Part shown: positions 1 through 8,835 of the stretch, one piece after another
How positions within the stretch are numbered: the stretch's first letter is position 1
How the letters are laid out: every line of letters begins with the position of its first letter
NCBI RefSeq assembly: GCF_029360645.1
Contig: NZ_JARDUA010000001.1
Coordinates: 744,001-808,000, forward strand
DNA: 64,000 nt
DNA from: Pontibacter litorisediminis
GTDB taxonomy: Bacteria > Bacteroidota > Bacteroidia > Cytophagales > Hymenobacteraceae
Reading direction: 5' to 3'
Notes under the pieces: model-generated
What the model was told of the DNA's origin: nothing
Database searches by the model: none
The model's input: only the letters and a program-made list of their open reading frames with translations
Program-made: the position numbers and the translations under genes

Positions 1-345
1 GATGTATACTTTCTTGTCGAAGAGGCGGAACAGCTCGCCGCTGCGCTTGCACACCGGCGAGTGCGTCCACACATGATCCGTCTGCGCCACATAGTCATTT
101 ATACTTTCCACCGGCATCCGGAAAATGCTGCTGATGCGGTAGCTGTATTGCAGGTCGGTAATGTCCAGCACGTCGATGCTGGCCTGGGTGGGATAGTTCA
201 GCTCCCAGGTTTTGGCAAGCTCGTAAATGGGTTGCCGCTGGATAAAGCTCGAAGCGGGCTGGCCGCTTCTTTCCAGTACCTGCTGGATGATCTGGTAAAG
301 CCAAAGGTTGCCGCACTTCGGGGCGCCGCCCTGCAGTATTTTCAT
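1..345 (-). CDS. Sulfotransferase, N-terminal part (runs off window)
   Basis: The frame is open from an ATG at 343-345 to the window edge, giving the first 115 residues. Residues 6-16 read GGAPKCGNLWL, which matches the 5'-phosphosulfate-binding loop (PKxGTxWL type) of PAPS-dependent sulfotransferases. Such enzymes move a sulfuryl group from PAPS to a hydroxyl or amino group of a lipid, glycan or small molecule; the acceptor cannot be read here. Context supports the call: the divergent neighbours are an APS kinase, which makes PAPS, and a PAP phosphatase, which removes the by-product. The C-terminal part, including the 3'-phosphate-binding site, lies outside the window, so completeness cannot be judged. 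The spacer to the kinase is about 120 bp and probably holds both promoters. Confidence 0.72.
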   Translation of the reverse strand, partial: MKILQGGAPKCGNLWLYQIIQQVLERSGQPASSFIQRQPIYELAKTWELNYPTQASIDVLDITDLQYSYRISSIFRMPVESINDYVAQTDHVWTHSPVCKRSGELFRLFDKKVYI

Positions 346-467
346 CGTATAAAGGGGTTTAAATTACACAATCAGGCTGCTATACGACTTTAAGCGATTT
401 ATTGCCGTACAAGGTGGGCAGAAGTATAGCGATTTATACTTTACACATGCACACGCTCCCTACAACT

Positions 468-1082
468 ATGAAAAACATCTATCCCTTTAAATCCAAAGTA
501 TGCCCGGCGCAGCGCCGCCAGCTGATGCAGCAGGAACCGCAGCTGGTATGGCTCACCGGCCTCTCCGGCTCCGGTAAGAGCACGCTGGCCCTGCGCCTGG
601 AGCACTACCTGTTTCACCAGGGCTACAAAGTATACCTGCTCGATGGCGACAACATCCGCAACGGCCTGTGCCGCGACCTCAGCTTTACCGAGCAGGACCG
701 GAAGGAGAACATGCGTCGGGTGGCCGAGGTAGCGAACCTGATGCTGGATGCGGGGATGGTGGTGATCTGCGCCTTCATCTCCCCTTATGCCGAGGAACGG
801 GAGCTGGCCAGGCAGATCGTGGGGCCGGAGCGGTTTACGGAAGTATACATCAGCTGCAGCCTGCAGGTATGCGAACAGCGTGACACCAAAGGGCTTTACG
901 CCAAGGCACGGGCAGGCTTTATCCCGAACTTTACCGGCATCAGCGCGCCTTACGAGGTCCCGTCACATCCCGATCTGACCCTAAGAACCGACCAGGAAAG
1001 TATAGACGACTCGCTGCACAAACTTATTACCTTTGTGGAGCCGCAACTGCGGCTGCAGGAACGCCTGAAGGCCGCCATGTAG
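468..1082 (+). CDS. cysC: Adenylyl-sulfate kinase (APS kinase)
   Basis: The product phosphorylates adenosine 5'-phosphosulfate at the 3' position with ATP to give PAPS, the sulfuryl donor. Counting from the ATG at 468 (204 residues, usual family length), the P-loop GLSGSGKST is at 31-39, LDGDNIRNGL at 58-67, and the family motifs KGLYAKARAG (141-150) and GISAPYEVP (158-166) follow. An in-frame ATG at 402 would add 22 residues with no family counterpart, so the later start is preferred. It is the single-domain kinase, not a CysN-CysC fusion. The next gene, a PAP phosphatase, begins 38 bp downstream on the same strand, so the two are probably co-transcribed. With the divergent sulfotransferase this points to sulfation rather than only cysteine supply. 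Confidence 0.96.
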   Translation: MKNIYPFKSKVCPAQRRQLMQQEPQLVWLTGLSGSGKSTLALRLEHYLFHQGYKVYLLDGDNIRNGLCRDLSFTEQDRKENMRRVAEVANLMLDAGMVVICAFISPYAEERELARQIVGPERFTEVYISCSLQVCEQRDTKGLYAKARAGFIPNFTGISAPYEVPSHPDLTLRTDQESIDDSLHKLITFVEPQLRLQERLKAAM

Positions 1083-1120
1083 CACCTTTGTACTTCGCAC
1101 CTTCTTAAACCCATAGCTCC

Positions 1121-1909
1121 GTGAACATCAATCTAAGTATAGCAGACCTGTTGCTCGTAGCCCACACCGCCGCCCTGGAAGCGGGGAGCGCCATCATGCA
1201 GATTTATACTTCCGGAGCGTTTGATGTAAGTATAAAGTCTGATGACTCTCCCCTCACTAAAGCTGACCGCGCCGCGCATGAGGTCATCACGCAGCACCTT
1301 GTGGCTACCGGCCTGCCCATCCTTTCAGAAGAAGGAAGCCAGCTCCTTTTTGAGCAGCGGCAGCAGTGGGTATGGTATTGGCTCGTGGACCCGCTGGACG
1401 GCACCAAGGAGTTTCTGAAACGCAACGGGGAGTTCACCGTCAACATTGCCCTGATGCACCACAACATGCCTGTGGCTGGCGTTATCTATGCGCCGGTGCT
1501 GGATAGTTTATACTTCGGGTCTGCGGGAACGGGCGTCTATAAAGAAACTAAGGAATCGAAAGCACAGCTGCTGCCCTTGCCCAAGCGCCATACGTTAGAA
1601 GACCTCCCACAGCAACCGGAGCTAACGATAGTTGCCTCGCGCACTCATTTAAGCCCCCAAACAGAAGCGTTCATACAGCGCTTCCCCGGAGCCAACACCA
1701 GCAGCATGGGCAGCTCGCTCAAGTTCATGCTACTAGCCGAGGGCAAGGCCGACCTTTACCCCCGCTTCGCCCCTACCATGGAGTGGGACACCGCCGCTGC
1801 CCACGCCATCCTGAATGCCCTGAACCGGGGCATCTACCAGGAGGACCTGCAGCAGGAATTGCAGTACAACAAACCGAACCTGCTAAACCCTAGTTTCATC
1901 GCATTTTAA
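1121..1909 (+). CDS. cysQ: 3'(2'),5'-bisphosphate nucleotidase
   Basis: This is a member of the inositol-monophosphatase superfamily that converts 3'-phosphoadenosine 5'-phosphate to AMP, clearing the inhibitory by-product of PAPS use. Metal-site signatures are present: SEE at 69-71, DPLDGTKEF at 90-98 and EWDTAAAHAIL from 221. At 262 residues it is the normal CysQ length. The start is a GTG at 1121; no suitable ATG lies nearby in frame, and the protein aligns from its first helix. It follows cysC closely on the same strand. PAP and PAPS phosphatases share this fold, so strict substrate choice is inferred from context rather than read from the sequence. Confidence 0.94.
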   Translation: MNINLSIADLLLVAHTAALEAGSAIMQIYTSGAFDVSIKSDDSPLTKADRAAHEVITQHLVATGLPILSEEGSQLLFEQRQQWVWYWLVDPLDGTKEFLKRNGEFTVNIALMHHNMPVAGVIYAPVLDSLYFGSAGTGVYKETKESKAQLLPLPKRHTLEDLPQQPELTIVASRTHLSPQTEAFIQRFPGANTSSMGSSLKFMLLAEGKADLYPRFAPTMEWDTAAAHAILNALNRGIYQEDLQQELQYNKPNLLNPSFIAF

Positions 1910-2039
1910 AAGCCTCAGGTATAGGCCCTGTGTTCTTTCCATACTTCTGCGTAACTTAAACCTCCTTGTTTGGCATGTAACCCGTGTGGCTGGTAATAGT
2001 ATAGCCACATCCGGCTGTCACAAAGTATAAACACCCTCT

Positions 2040-3614
2040 ATGGCAACACACAACACCCTTACAAAGCTCTTTACTGCACTTGTGGCAGCGGCAGCTTTTA
2101 CCTCCTGCCAAAGCACCAGCCAGCAGGAGCAACAGGAAAACAAGGCCCGCAGCCTCACCTACGACCTGCTCTTGAAAAACGCCACCGTAGTAGATGGCAC
2201 CGGCTCCGAGCCTTTCACCGCCAACATTCTCGTTGGTGCCGATACCATTGCCCTGATCGACATAGACACGGCCTATACTTACAAGGCCCTCCGAACGATC
2301 AACGCCAAGGGCATGGTGGTAACGCCCGGTTTTATCGATGCCCACGCGCACGGTGATCCCATGCAGGAGCCAGAGTTCAGGAATTTCCTGGCCATGGGTG
2401 TTACAACCATATCCCTGGGCCAAGACGGCTTTAGCCACAACAACAAAGACATGAGCGCCTGGATGGACTCGGTCGATGCGGCCCATCCGGGCGTGAACAT
2501 CGCCATGTTTGCCGGCCACAACTCCCTGCGCGTGCTGTCGGGGGCCATGTATGAGAAACAGCCTGCCGAAGAGCACCTGAAAGCCATGGAAGAGTTGGTG
2601 GCCGACGCCATGGAGGCCGGCTGCTACGGCCTGACCACCGGCCTGGAGTATAACCCGGGCTACTACGCCAGCAGCGAAGAGTTGAACAGGCTGGCCAAAG
2701 TAGTGGGCGCTAAAAACGGACTGGTGATGAGCCACATGCGCAACGAGGATGATTCACTGGTGGAGGCATCTATCCAGGAGCTACTGGCGCAGGGTGCTTA
2801 CTGCCCGGTGCATGTGTCGCATATCAAGGTGGTGTACGGCAAGGGCAAAGAGCGGGCACGGCAGGTGCTGCAGGTGCTCGACAGCGCCCGCCAGAGCGGC
2901 ACCAAGGTTACGGCCGACTTCTACCCCTACACCGCCAGCTACACCGGCATCGCCATTCTCTTCCCGGACTGGGCCAAATCGCCTCACGACTACAACGAGG
3001 TGCTGAAAACCCGGAAAGAGGAACTCAGAACCTACCTTCGCAACCGGGTAATGCAACGCAACGGTCCAGAGGCCACGCTCATCGGTTCCGGCCGCTTTAC
3101 GGGCAAGAACCTGGCCCAGATCTCGGAAGAATTGAACAAGCCCTTTGAGGATGTGCTGGTGGAGAACATCGGTCCGTACGGCGCCAGCGGGGCTTACTTT
3201 ATCATGAACGAGGAGCTACAGGAAGAGCTGATGCTCGCCCCCTACGTGATGATCGGCTCCGACGGAAGCCCAAGCATGCACCACCCCAGGGGCTATGGCT
3301 CCTTTGCCAAGGTGATCGAAACCTATGTAAAAGAAAAGCAGCTGCTTAGCCTGCAGGAGGCGGTGCGGAAGATGACCGGCCTGCCTGCCCAAACCATAGG
3401 CTTACAAAAACGCGGCCTGCTGAAGCCCGGCTATAAGGCGGACCTGCTCGTTTTTAACCCATCCGAGGTAAAGGAGAATGCAACCTACGAGAAGCCGGAC
3501 CAGCTGGCCAGCGGCTTCCGGTATGTGCTGATCGGCGGTAAATTGGCAAAAGAGGATGAAAACTATGCTGCGGAGCGCTTGGGGAAGGTACTCCGGAAAA
3601 ATAAGGAACAATAA
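2040..3614 (+). CDS. N-acyl-D-amino-acid deacylase family lipoprotein (amidohydrolase)
   Basis: A 524-residue amidohydrolase with a lipoprotein signal: a hydrophobic stretch ends in FTSC with the lipidated cysteine at 23, so it should sit on a periplasmic or outer-membrane face. The opening beta-sandwich motif (LLLKNATVVDGTGSEP) and the TPGFIDAHAHGDP metal-ligand motif are those of the D-aminoacylase branch, and the C-terminal GSDGSPSMHHPRGYG carries the late catalytic aspartate region. Family members remove acyl groups from N-acyl-D-amino acids, with zinc at the active site; dipeptidase activity on D-residue peptides is another possibility. It stands alone, followed by a strong hairpin at 3629-3675. 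The exact substrate is not determined. Confidence 0.86.
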   Translation: MATHNTLTKLFTALVAAAAFTSCQSTSQQEQQENKARSLTYDLLLKNATVVDGTGSEPFTANILVGADTIALIDIDTAYTYKALRTINAKGMVVTPGFIDAHAHGDPMQEPEFRNFLAMGVTTISLGQDGFSHNNKDMSAWMDSVDAAHPGVNIAMFAGHNSLRVLSGAMYEKQPAEEHLKAMEELVADAMEAGCYGLTTGLEYNPGYYASSEELNRLAKVVGAKNGLVMSHMRNEDDSLVEASIQELLAQGAYCPVHVSHIKVVYGKGKERARQVLQVLDSARQSGTKVTADFYPYTASYTGIAILFPDWAKSPHDYNEVLKTRKEELRTYLRNRVMQRNGPEATLIGSGRFTGKNLAQISEELNKPFEDVLVENIGPYGASGAYFIMNEELQEELMLAPYVMIGSDGSPSMHHPRGYGSFAKVIETYVKEKQLLSLQEAVRKMTGLPAQTIGLQKRGLLKPGYKADLLVFNPSEVKENATYEKPDQLASGFRYVLIGGKLAKEDENYAAERLGKVLRKNKEQ

Positions 3615-3628
3615 GCAGCAGTATTTGA

Positions 3629-3675
3629 TACACAACACGAACGGCAGGTGTAGTACCTGCCGTTCGTGTTGTGTA
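3629..3675. terminator. Perfect 21-bp stem hairpin
   Basis: Two perfectly complementary 21-nt arms (3629-3649 and 3655-3675) enclose the loop GTAGT. It lies 15 bp after the D-aminoacylase stop and 47 bp before the Nudix gene. No T-run follows directly, so intrinsic termination is likely but not certain; mRNA 3'-end protection is an alternative. Confidence 0.65.
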
Positions 3676-3745
3676 CCTTATCGCAGACGCGCTACAAACG
3701 TAGGGCGTCTGCCTCCGTAGAATGAGTTCACCCTACCGCAACAAC

Positions 3746-4294
3746 ATGAAAATAAAGGGAAAAGAAACAATCTACGACGGCTTTTATACTTTCCGAAAAA
3801 TATACCTGGAAGACAAGGGCGAAACACTGGAGCGGGAGCAGTTCGACAGCGGTGGAGCCGTGGCAGCCCTTGTGTATGACACGAAAAAGAAAGAGTACAT
3901 CCTGGTAAGGCAGTTTCGCTACAGTGTGGAGCAGGAGGTGCTGGAAGTTGTTGGCGGCGTTTTAGAGGACGATCCAGAAGAAAACATACGCAAGGAAATA
4001 GCAGAAGAAACAGGCTATGAAGTAGATTACCTGGAGCCTATCTGGAACTTCTATACTTCGCCAGGCGCCTGTACCGAAGCCATTTACCTTTATTATGCGG
4101 AGGTAAGCCAGAAAATAGCAGCGGGTGGTGGCAAAGACGAGGAGCACGAGCAGATCAGCATCAGCAGGTTTACTGAAGAAGAACTGCTGAGCCAGCCACT
4201 ACGAGACGCCAAAACGATCATCGCCATACAATGGTTGGCCGCCAGGCTGGGCAAGCGTTCAGACAACGCTGCCTTCATCCACAAGAAGCCGTAG
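3746..4294 (+). CDS. Nudix hydrolase (ADP-sugar / NudK-like)
   Basis: The product carries the Nudix catalytic helix, with GGVLEDDPEEN leading into IRKEIAEETGYEV, the conserved REhxEE core. After it come NFYTSPGACTE and a C-terminal region resembling nucleoside-diphosphate-sugar pyrophosphatases of the ADP-ribose/GDP-mannose group. Such enzymes hydrolyse NDP-sugars to a sugar phosphate and NMP with Mg2+. The preferred start is the ATG at 3746 (MKIKGKETIYDGFYTF), giving 182 residues; an in-frame ATG at 3722 adds eight residues and cannot be excluded. It is preceded by a strong hairpin, so it is probably transcribed alone. Which nucleotide sugar is used cannot be told from sequence alone. Confidence 0.88.
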   Translation: MKIKGKETIYDGFYTFRKIYLEDKGETLEREQFDSGGAVAALVYDTKKKEYILVRQFRYSVEQEVLEVVGGVLEDDPEENIRKEIAEETGYEVDYLEPIWNFYTSPGACTEAIYLYYAEVSQKIAAGGGKDEEHEQISISRFTEEELLSQPLRDAKTIIAIQWLAARLGKRSDNAAFIHKKP

Positions 4295-4703
4295 CGGAAA
4301 AATTTAGCGCCATTCGTACGGGCGCAACAGCGATGAACTTGTGTTTATCACACGGCTTTCCGTTTTCAGCCTATTAAACGTTCCGTGCGCGTGGAAGCAG
4401 CTAGTTCTACTAGGAGCGAAGGCAGCCTGTCTACGTTTCCCTGGCATCCGGCTAGAATCGTGCGCGGAAATCTCGACCGAAGGCTAAGCCTTTCATCTCA
4501 CAGGCTTCTTTTTGATGATAGCTCTTTTTACCTCCTCCATTCCATTTTGCTTTAACCAAGAGGAAGAAGCCATACAAGGATAACTCCGACGAAGGGCGCT
4601 ATGGCAACACAGCCTTGCCTACCACCGGCCACAAAACCCCTTAGCGGCACAGGCCGGCTAGTGCCGTTGTGCGTATACCTACATCATCATATGAGAAAGC
4701 AAT
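4295..4703. other. Intergenic stretch with no recognised feature
   Basis: About 410 bp without a credible ORF, hairpin followed by a T-run, tRNA-like fold or clear TAnnTTTG element. Codon-like periodicity is not evident on either strand. Confidence 0.5.
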
Positions 4704-5327
4704 ATGGCAACTGGTGAGGCAGAAGTGAAACTGATCGTGTTTGACCTGAACGGCACGTTCTACAACAAGAGCTCCAAGGACGAGTTCTACAAGTTTGTTG
4801 TGGGTAAACGTCCGAAGCGCATCAGGTTTGTGTTTGAGATGGCCTATTACAAGCTGCTGAAAAAGCTCCACCAGATACGGCAAACGGAGTTCAAGGAAAA
4901 CTTTTTCAACTACCTGGATGGGTTGCCGCCGGAGCAGGTAGAAAAGCTGGCAAAGGAGTTTTGGGCAAAAGAGTACCCGGAGAACTTTAACAAGGAGTTG
5001 AAGGAGCGGTTTGAAGAAATACGTCGGGAAGGCATGCAGCTTTTCTGCGCCACCGGCGGGTTGGAGCTATACGTAAAGCCCCTGTTCGATCTGTTTCCCA
5101 TAGACGGCTTTGCCGGCACCCAGGTAAAGTATGAGCATGGCACCTACAAGGTGATCGGTGAGGCCTGCAAAGAGGAAGAAAAGCTTCGCCGCATCACCAA
5201 GCACTTCAAAGAAAAAAAGCCGCAGATCGTAGAAGCTTACTCCGACAGCAAAGAAGCCATACTAGACGAAGCCGACAAAGCCTTTTTGGTCGATGATAAC
5301 GGAAAGATCTCTCCCTATAAAAAATAA
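4704..5327 (+). CDS. HAD-superfamily protein with DxN in place of DxD
   Basis: A 207-residue protein with the layout of a phosphoserine-phosphatase-type (HAD-IB-like) hydrolase: motif I at 13-18 (FDLNGT), a helical cap at about 20-105, motif II around T117 (FCATGG), and motif IV around 179-184 (YSDSKE). The nucleophile Asp14 is present, but the second aspartate of the DxD signature, usually the general acid/base, is Asn16. The codon is AAC, so this is not a reading-frame error. The change would be expected to weaken or alter phosphatase chemistry, so the protein may act on unusual substrates, be slow, or bind without turnover. It stands alone between unrelated genes. Function not assigned. 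Confidence 0.75.
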   Translation: MATGEAEVKLIVFDLNGTFYNKSSKDEFYKFVVGKRPKRIRFVFEMAYYKLLKKLHQIRQTEFKENFFNYLDGLPPEQVEKLAKEFWAKEYPENFNKELKERFEEIRREGMQLFCATGGLELYVKPLFDLFPIDGFAGTQVKYEHGTYKVIGEACKEEEKLRRITKHFKEKKPQIVEAYSDSKEAILDEADKAFLVDDNGKISPYKK

Positions 5328-5386
5328 GCGACACAAAGTATAAGGTAGCTTCTGCCCTTGCCCATTCCGCGTTTACGGATTTAGCT

Positions 5387-6337
5387 TTACGGCACAATAA
5401 CGATCTTACCCGTGGTGTGGGAGGTTTGAATCTGCTTCATCGCCTCTGCTGTCTCCTCCAAAGAATACGTCTGGCTTACCGGCACCCGCAACTTGCCTGA
5501 TTCTGCCAGCTCCCGCAAGTGGCCGAGCTGACGTGAATTCGGCTCAACAAACACATACGTAAAGTCTATTTCCGGATCCAGGTCGGTGCCGTGGTTGAGG
5601 ATAGAGACCAGCTTGCCAGATGGTTTCAGCGCCTGCAGGCTTTGCTGCAGGGTCTCGCCGCTGGCGCAGTCAAAAATCAGGTCTACCCCATCTGGTACGA
5701 TCTGTTGCACGGCTTCCCCTACGTGGCTGTTCTTGTAGTCTACCGTGTGGTCTGCCCCCAGGTCCTGCATGTACTGGTGGTTCTTTTCGCTGGCAACACC
5801 AATCACGGTGGCGCCTTTTGCCTTGGCCAACTGAATACCCAAGCTGCCAACGCCGCCGGAGGCTCCTAAAATCAGTACCGTCTGCCCCTCCTCTAGTTGC
5901 CCGGCTCCAAACAAAGACTGGTAGGCAGTGAGACCCACCAGGGGTATGCCTGCTGCCTCCTCCCATGAGAGGTTCTTGGGTCTGGCAGCCAGGTAGCTTT
6001 CCGGGATTACGATGTACTCAGCGAAAGTGCCATGCTGCACCACGGGCCTGCGGGCATAGGCGTACACTCCGTCTCCTACCTCAAACCTTCTGGCACTAAA
6101 GCCCCGCTCCACCACTTCGCCGGCCATGTCCCAACCGGGTATAACGGGAAACTTTGTGGGCAGGTGGTCTTTCAGGTATCCTTCGCGCACGGCATAGTCC
6201 ACTGGGTTTACGCCAGCCGCCCTGATACGGACTAACACTTCGCCCTCTCCTACTTCAGGTACCTCAACCGTGTTAACGCTTACTTTCTCCGGACCGCCAA
6301 ACTCACTGTAGGTCGCTGCTCTCATTTGTTTTTCCAT
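5387..6337 (-). CDS. NAD(P)-dependent MDR oxidoreductase (zinc-free quinone-reductase type)
   Basis: A medium-chain dehydrogenase/reductase of 316 residues from the ATG at 6337. The N-terminal GroES-like half has the AAGVNPVDY and PGWDMAGEV motifs of the quinone oxidoreductase branch, and the Rossmann half has LILGASGGVGSLGIQLAKA for NAD(P)H binding. The structural-zinc cysteine cluster of classical alcohol dehydrogenases is missing, as expected in this branch. Substrates of relatives range from quinones to enones and are not predictable here. The open frame extends upstream to an ATG at 6385, but those 16 residues lack family similarity; an ATG at 6325 is also possible. Apparently monocistronic. 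Confidence 0.87.
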   Translation of the reverse strand: MEKQMRAATYSEFGGPEKVSVNTVEVPEVGEGEVLVRIRAAGVNPVDYAVREGYLKDHLPTKFPVIPGWDMAGEVVERGFSARRFEVGDGVYAYARRPVVQHGTFAEYIVIPESYLAARPKNLSWEEAAGIPLVGLTAYQSLFGAGQLEEGQTVLILGASGGVGSLGIQLAKAKGATVIGVASEKNHQYMQDLGADHTVDYKNSHVGEAVQQIVPDGVDLIFDCASGETLQQSLQALKPSGKLVSILNHGTDLDPEIDFTYVFVEPNSRQLGHLRELAESGKLRVPVSQTYSLEETAEAMKQIQTSHTTGKIVIVP

Positions 6338-6457
6338 AGCTTTGGATATTGATGTGTGTATACGTGGCGGCAAGCACCAGCCCAAGCCGCCCTATTTTAG
6401 TTTGCTGGCTCAGTAAAAGATACCCCAAAAGGAACCAAGAGGTTTGTTAATACAAAA

Positions 6458-7021
6458 CTACGCATCCTGCTGCTCCACAAACTCGCGCAGTTCGCGGTAA
6501 ACGGTAGCTAGTTTTTTGGGCGGGAAATGCGCGTTCAGGCCGCTCGGGTTTGGCAGCACCCACAGCTTGGTTTGCCCGATGGTTTGTTCCTGCAGCCCGA
6601 TCTCAGCGGTTGCTTTGCCAAAAGCCACGCGGTAGGCCGAGAGACCCAGCAGCGCCAGCACCTGTGGCTGGTACAGAATCACCTTCTCTACCAGCGAAAT
6701 GCCGCCGTCAATGAGTTCTGCCTTGCCTAGTTCCGCCGCATTCGCCGTAGCCCTGCTTACAATGTTGGTGATGCCGTAGCCAAGCTGCAGCAACTCCTCC
6801 TCCTGGTGCGGCTGGTATTTGGTGGGGGTAAAGCCGGCGGCATGCAGCGTTGGCCAAAAGCGGTTGCCGGGCCGGGCAAAGTGATGGCCCTTTACAGCGG
6901 TGTACAAGCCTGGGTTAATGCCGCAGAAAAGTACTTTTAGACCCGGGATGATAATATCAGGCACCGTTCTTCCGGAGGCGGCGGCCAATTCTTCTTTGGT
7001 AGGGCTTTTGGTAGATAGCAT
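6458..7021 (-). CDS. mug: G/U mismatch-specific DNA glycosylase
   Basis: A 187-residue uracil-DNA glycosylase of family 2 that excises uracil (and thymine or ethenocytosine, less well) from mismatches with guanine. The catalytic motif GINPG is at 34-38, followed by HHFARPGNRFW at 46-56, and the minor-groove reading motif NPSGLN is at 158-163, all close to E. coli Mug. It acts on chromosomal DNA in base-excision repair. It is divergent from the small membrane-protein gene at 7228, with a 206-bp spacer containing one TATACTT heptamer and no clear operator. Confidence 0.94.
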   Translation of the reverse strand: MLSTKSPTKEELAAASGRTVPDIIIPGLKVLFCGINPGLYTAVKGHHFARPGNRFWPTLHAAGFTPTKYQPHQEEELLQLGYGITNIVSRATANAAELGKAELIDGGISLVEKVILYQPQVLALLGLSAYRVAFGKATAEIGLQEQTIGQTKLWVLPNPSGLNAHFPPKKLATVYRELREFVEQQDA

Positions 7022-7227
7022 AACTCTCTTTTACTACAGCCTGTACCCTATGGTTTTGCTTTCCACTACTATTAACCTGATGTTCAGTAAGAAACTGAGG
7101 ATTACCAAATCACCAGGCAACCAGTATAGGAAAGTATGAATTTATACTTATTTTAGGAGAAGACAGCGTCAGATGGTACGAACAGGGCAGAATAGCGACG
7201 TTTACCGACTAGCCGTGGATTATTTGA

Positions 7228-7767
7228 ATGATAGTGACTGAAAAACTAAGCAGGGCTGACAAGCGCAAGATAAAACGTGAGCTGAAGCAAGTGTTAGTAA
7301 GCTATGCAGCTAGCGGTGTTATCGTGGCGATAGTACTCGCTGCTGCTAGTATCTTCATTATCACGCACGCCAGTTTCCCATTCGGAAAGGATACAGCAAT
7401 CACTGCTTTGCACTTAGCCACTGTCACTAGCTTTGCAGGCCTCTTGTTTCAAGCAACAAAAAAGTACCTAAGAGATGTAAGGAGTGGCACCAAAAGAACA
7501 TCCTCCGGGATCATAACGGACAAGTATACCCAGAACAACTGGGGATGGCATGGCAACCCGGCAGCTGACGCTGGCTCCAGGCCACGGCTCGTCGAGTTCT
7601 TTTTAGTTATAAATAATCAAAGGATACAGGTAGAAGAAGAAGCTTACAGCACACATGAAATTGGGGAACAGGTAAAGCTGTACTTTTCTCTCCGAAGCAA
7701 CATCCTGCTAGGCATAACGACAGCATTAGATCACCCAAGTAAGGCGCAAGCATCGCCTAAGGCCTAA
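7228..7767 (+). CDS. Uncharacterised two-helix membrane protein
   Basis: A 179-residue protein I do not recognise by name. A basic N-terminus (about 1-23) is followed by two hydrophobic segments (about 27-48 and 60-80), then a basic linker and a soluble beta-rich C-terminal domain. The closing pattern, with IGEQVKLYFSLRSNILLGI near the end, recalls small membrane proteins of the DUF3592 kind, but the match is weak. Codon use and length look genuine, and neither strand offers a competing frame. It is followed by a short inverted repeat overlapping the stop codon. Function unknown. Confidence 0.6.
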   Translation: MIVTEKLSRADKRKIKRELKQVLVSYAASGVIVAIVLAAASIFIITHASFPFGKDTAITALHLATVTSFAGLLFQATKKYLRDVRSGTKRTSSGIITDKYTQNNWGWHGNPAADAGSRPRLVEFFLVINNQRIQVEEEAYSTHEIGEQVKLYFSLRSNILLGITTALDHPSKAQASPKA

Positions 7768-7792
7768 TGCATTTGATGCACCTGATGCATTA
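7765..7792. repeat. Short inverted repeat over the stop codon
   Basis: TAATGCAT (7765-7772) and ATGCATTA (7785-7792) are complementary 8-bp arms around a 12-nt loop; the first arm starts with the stop codon of the membrane-protein gene. There is no T-run, so this is at most a weak terminator. Confidence 0.35.
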
Positions 7793-7874
7793 ACGGCTGC
7801 AATTCCAAGCCAACTACACACTTGCCTATATCCTCTAAACTACTTAAAACCTATAGCTTGCGTAATAGACTACC

Positions 7875-8726
7875 ATGGAAAACACAAGGGAGATCTTAGT
7901 TAAAAACGAGGACACCAGGCTGTACACGGTGGCCTACCCGAACGCTGGTAAAGAAACGGTAATCTTGCTGCATGGGGGCCCGGGCGTGCCGGATGGCCTG
8001 GGGCCGGTGGCCGATTTTCTGCACCGTCATTTCCAGGTCATCACCTTTCACCAGCGCGGCACCCTCAGCTCCCCCTGCTACGACAGCGACTACTCCATGG
8101 GCACCTATCTGGCCGATATTGATCAGGTGGCCGCGCGCTTTAACCTGGAGCGGTTTCACCTCTTTGGCCACTCCTGGGGCGGCCTTTACGCACAGCTTTA
8201 CGCCTACCAGAACCCGCACCGCCTCCTGAGCCTGTTTCTCTGCAGCCCCGCCTCCGGCACCGGCAGGCAGTGGAAAGAAATGGTGCTGGAAGTAGCTAAG
8301 TATAACAAACGCAAGTGTACCGGCAATGAGTGGTTCGGCATGGTAAAAGACGCCGCACTCGGCTTTTTGGGGAACGACAAGGCGCATGAAAGGCTCTTCA
8401 CCCAATTCTGCCTTAACTGCAACAAGGGGTATGAAATGGGTAACCCGGTGCCTGTGATGGTAGACCATATCACCGCCAAAAGTATAAACCGCACCACCCT
8501 TGCGATCTTAAAAGAGCCGGTGCAGGAGCCGATGATAGATCAGGGCTTTCCGTTTACCGTTACCTACGGAGACGATGACATCTACGGCGACAGCAAAAAC
8601 TACGTGCGGGAACGCTATCCCTATGCCCACTACATCACCATACCGCGCACCAGCCACTTCCCCTGGCTGCAGAACGAGCAGGATTTTTATCATGCACTGG
8701 TGCAGCACTATCATACCGCGGGCTGA
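7875..8726 (+). CDS. Alpha/beta hydrolase, prolyl-iminopeptidase-like
   Basis: A 283-residue alpha/beta-hydrolase. The oxyanion-hole motif HGGPG is at 33-37, typical of prolyl aminopeptidases and their relatives. The nucleophile elbow is GHSWGG with Ser100, the acid is most likely one of the aspartates in GDDDIYGD (232-239), and the catalytic histidine is probably H261 in RTSHFPW. No signal peptide is visible, so it should be cytoplasmic. Family members remove N-terminal proline or hydrolyse small esters and amides; the cap region is too variable to choose. Monocistronic by context. Confidence 0.85.
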   Translation: MENTREILVKNEDTRLYTVAYPNAGKETVILLHGGPGVPDGLGPVADFLHRHFQVITFHQRGTLSSPCYDSDYSMGTYLADIDQVAARFNLERFHLFGHSWGGLYAQLYAYQNPHRLLSLFLCSPASGTGRQWKEMVLEVAKYNKRKCTGNEWFGMVKDAALGFLGNDKAHERLFTQFCLNCNKGYEMGNPVPVMVDHITAKSINRTTLAILKEPVQEPMIDQGFPFTVTYGDDDIYGDSKNYVRERYPYAHYITIPRTSHFPWLQNEQDFYHALVQHYHTAG

Positions 8727-8835
8727 ATGGGTTTATCCTTTCCTTGAACCAAAGCAGCTGCAACCGGTTAGGTAAAAGTTACCCTTTCCCTATGGTTCAC
8801 CGTACTTAATCCGTAACCCTTAACCAACTTTTGCT

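Noticed and set aside
61..393. Plus-strand ORF of 110 codons at the left edge
   Set aside because: It lies opposite the truncated sulfotransferase, whose minus-strand reading has a recognisable PAPS-binding loop; the plus frame shows no family features.
1956..2735. Minus-strand ORF of 259 codons opposite the D-aminoacylase gene
   Set aside because: It is a shadow frame rich in Gly, Val, His and Gln; the plus strand encodes a full amidohydrolase with signal peptide and metal motifs.
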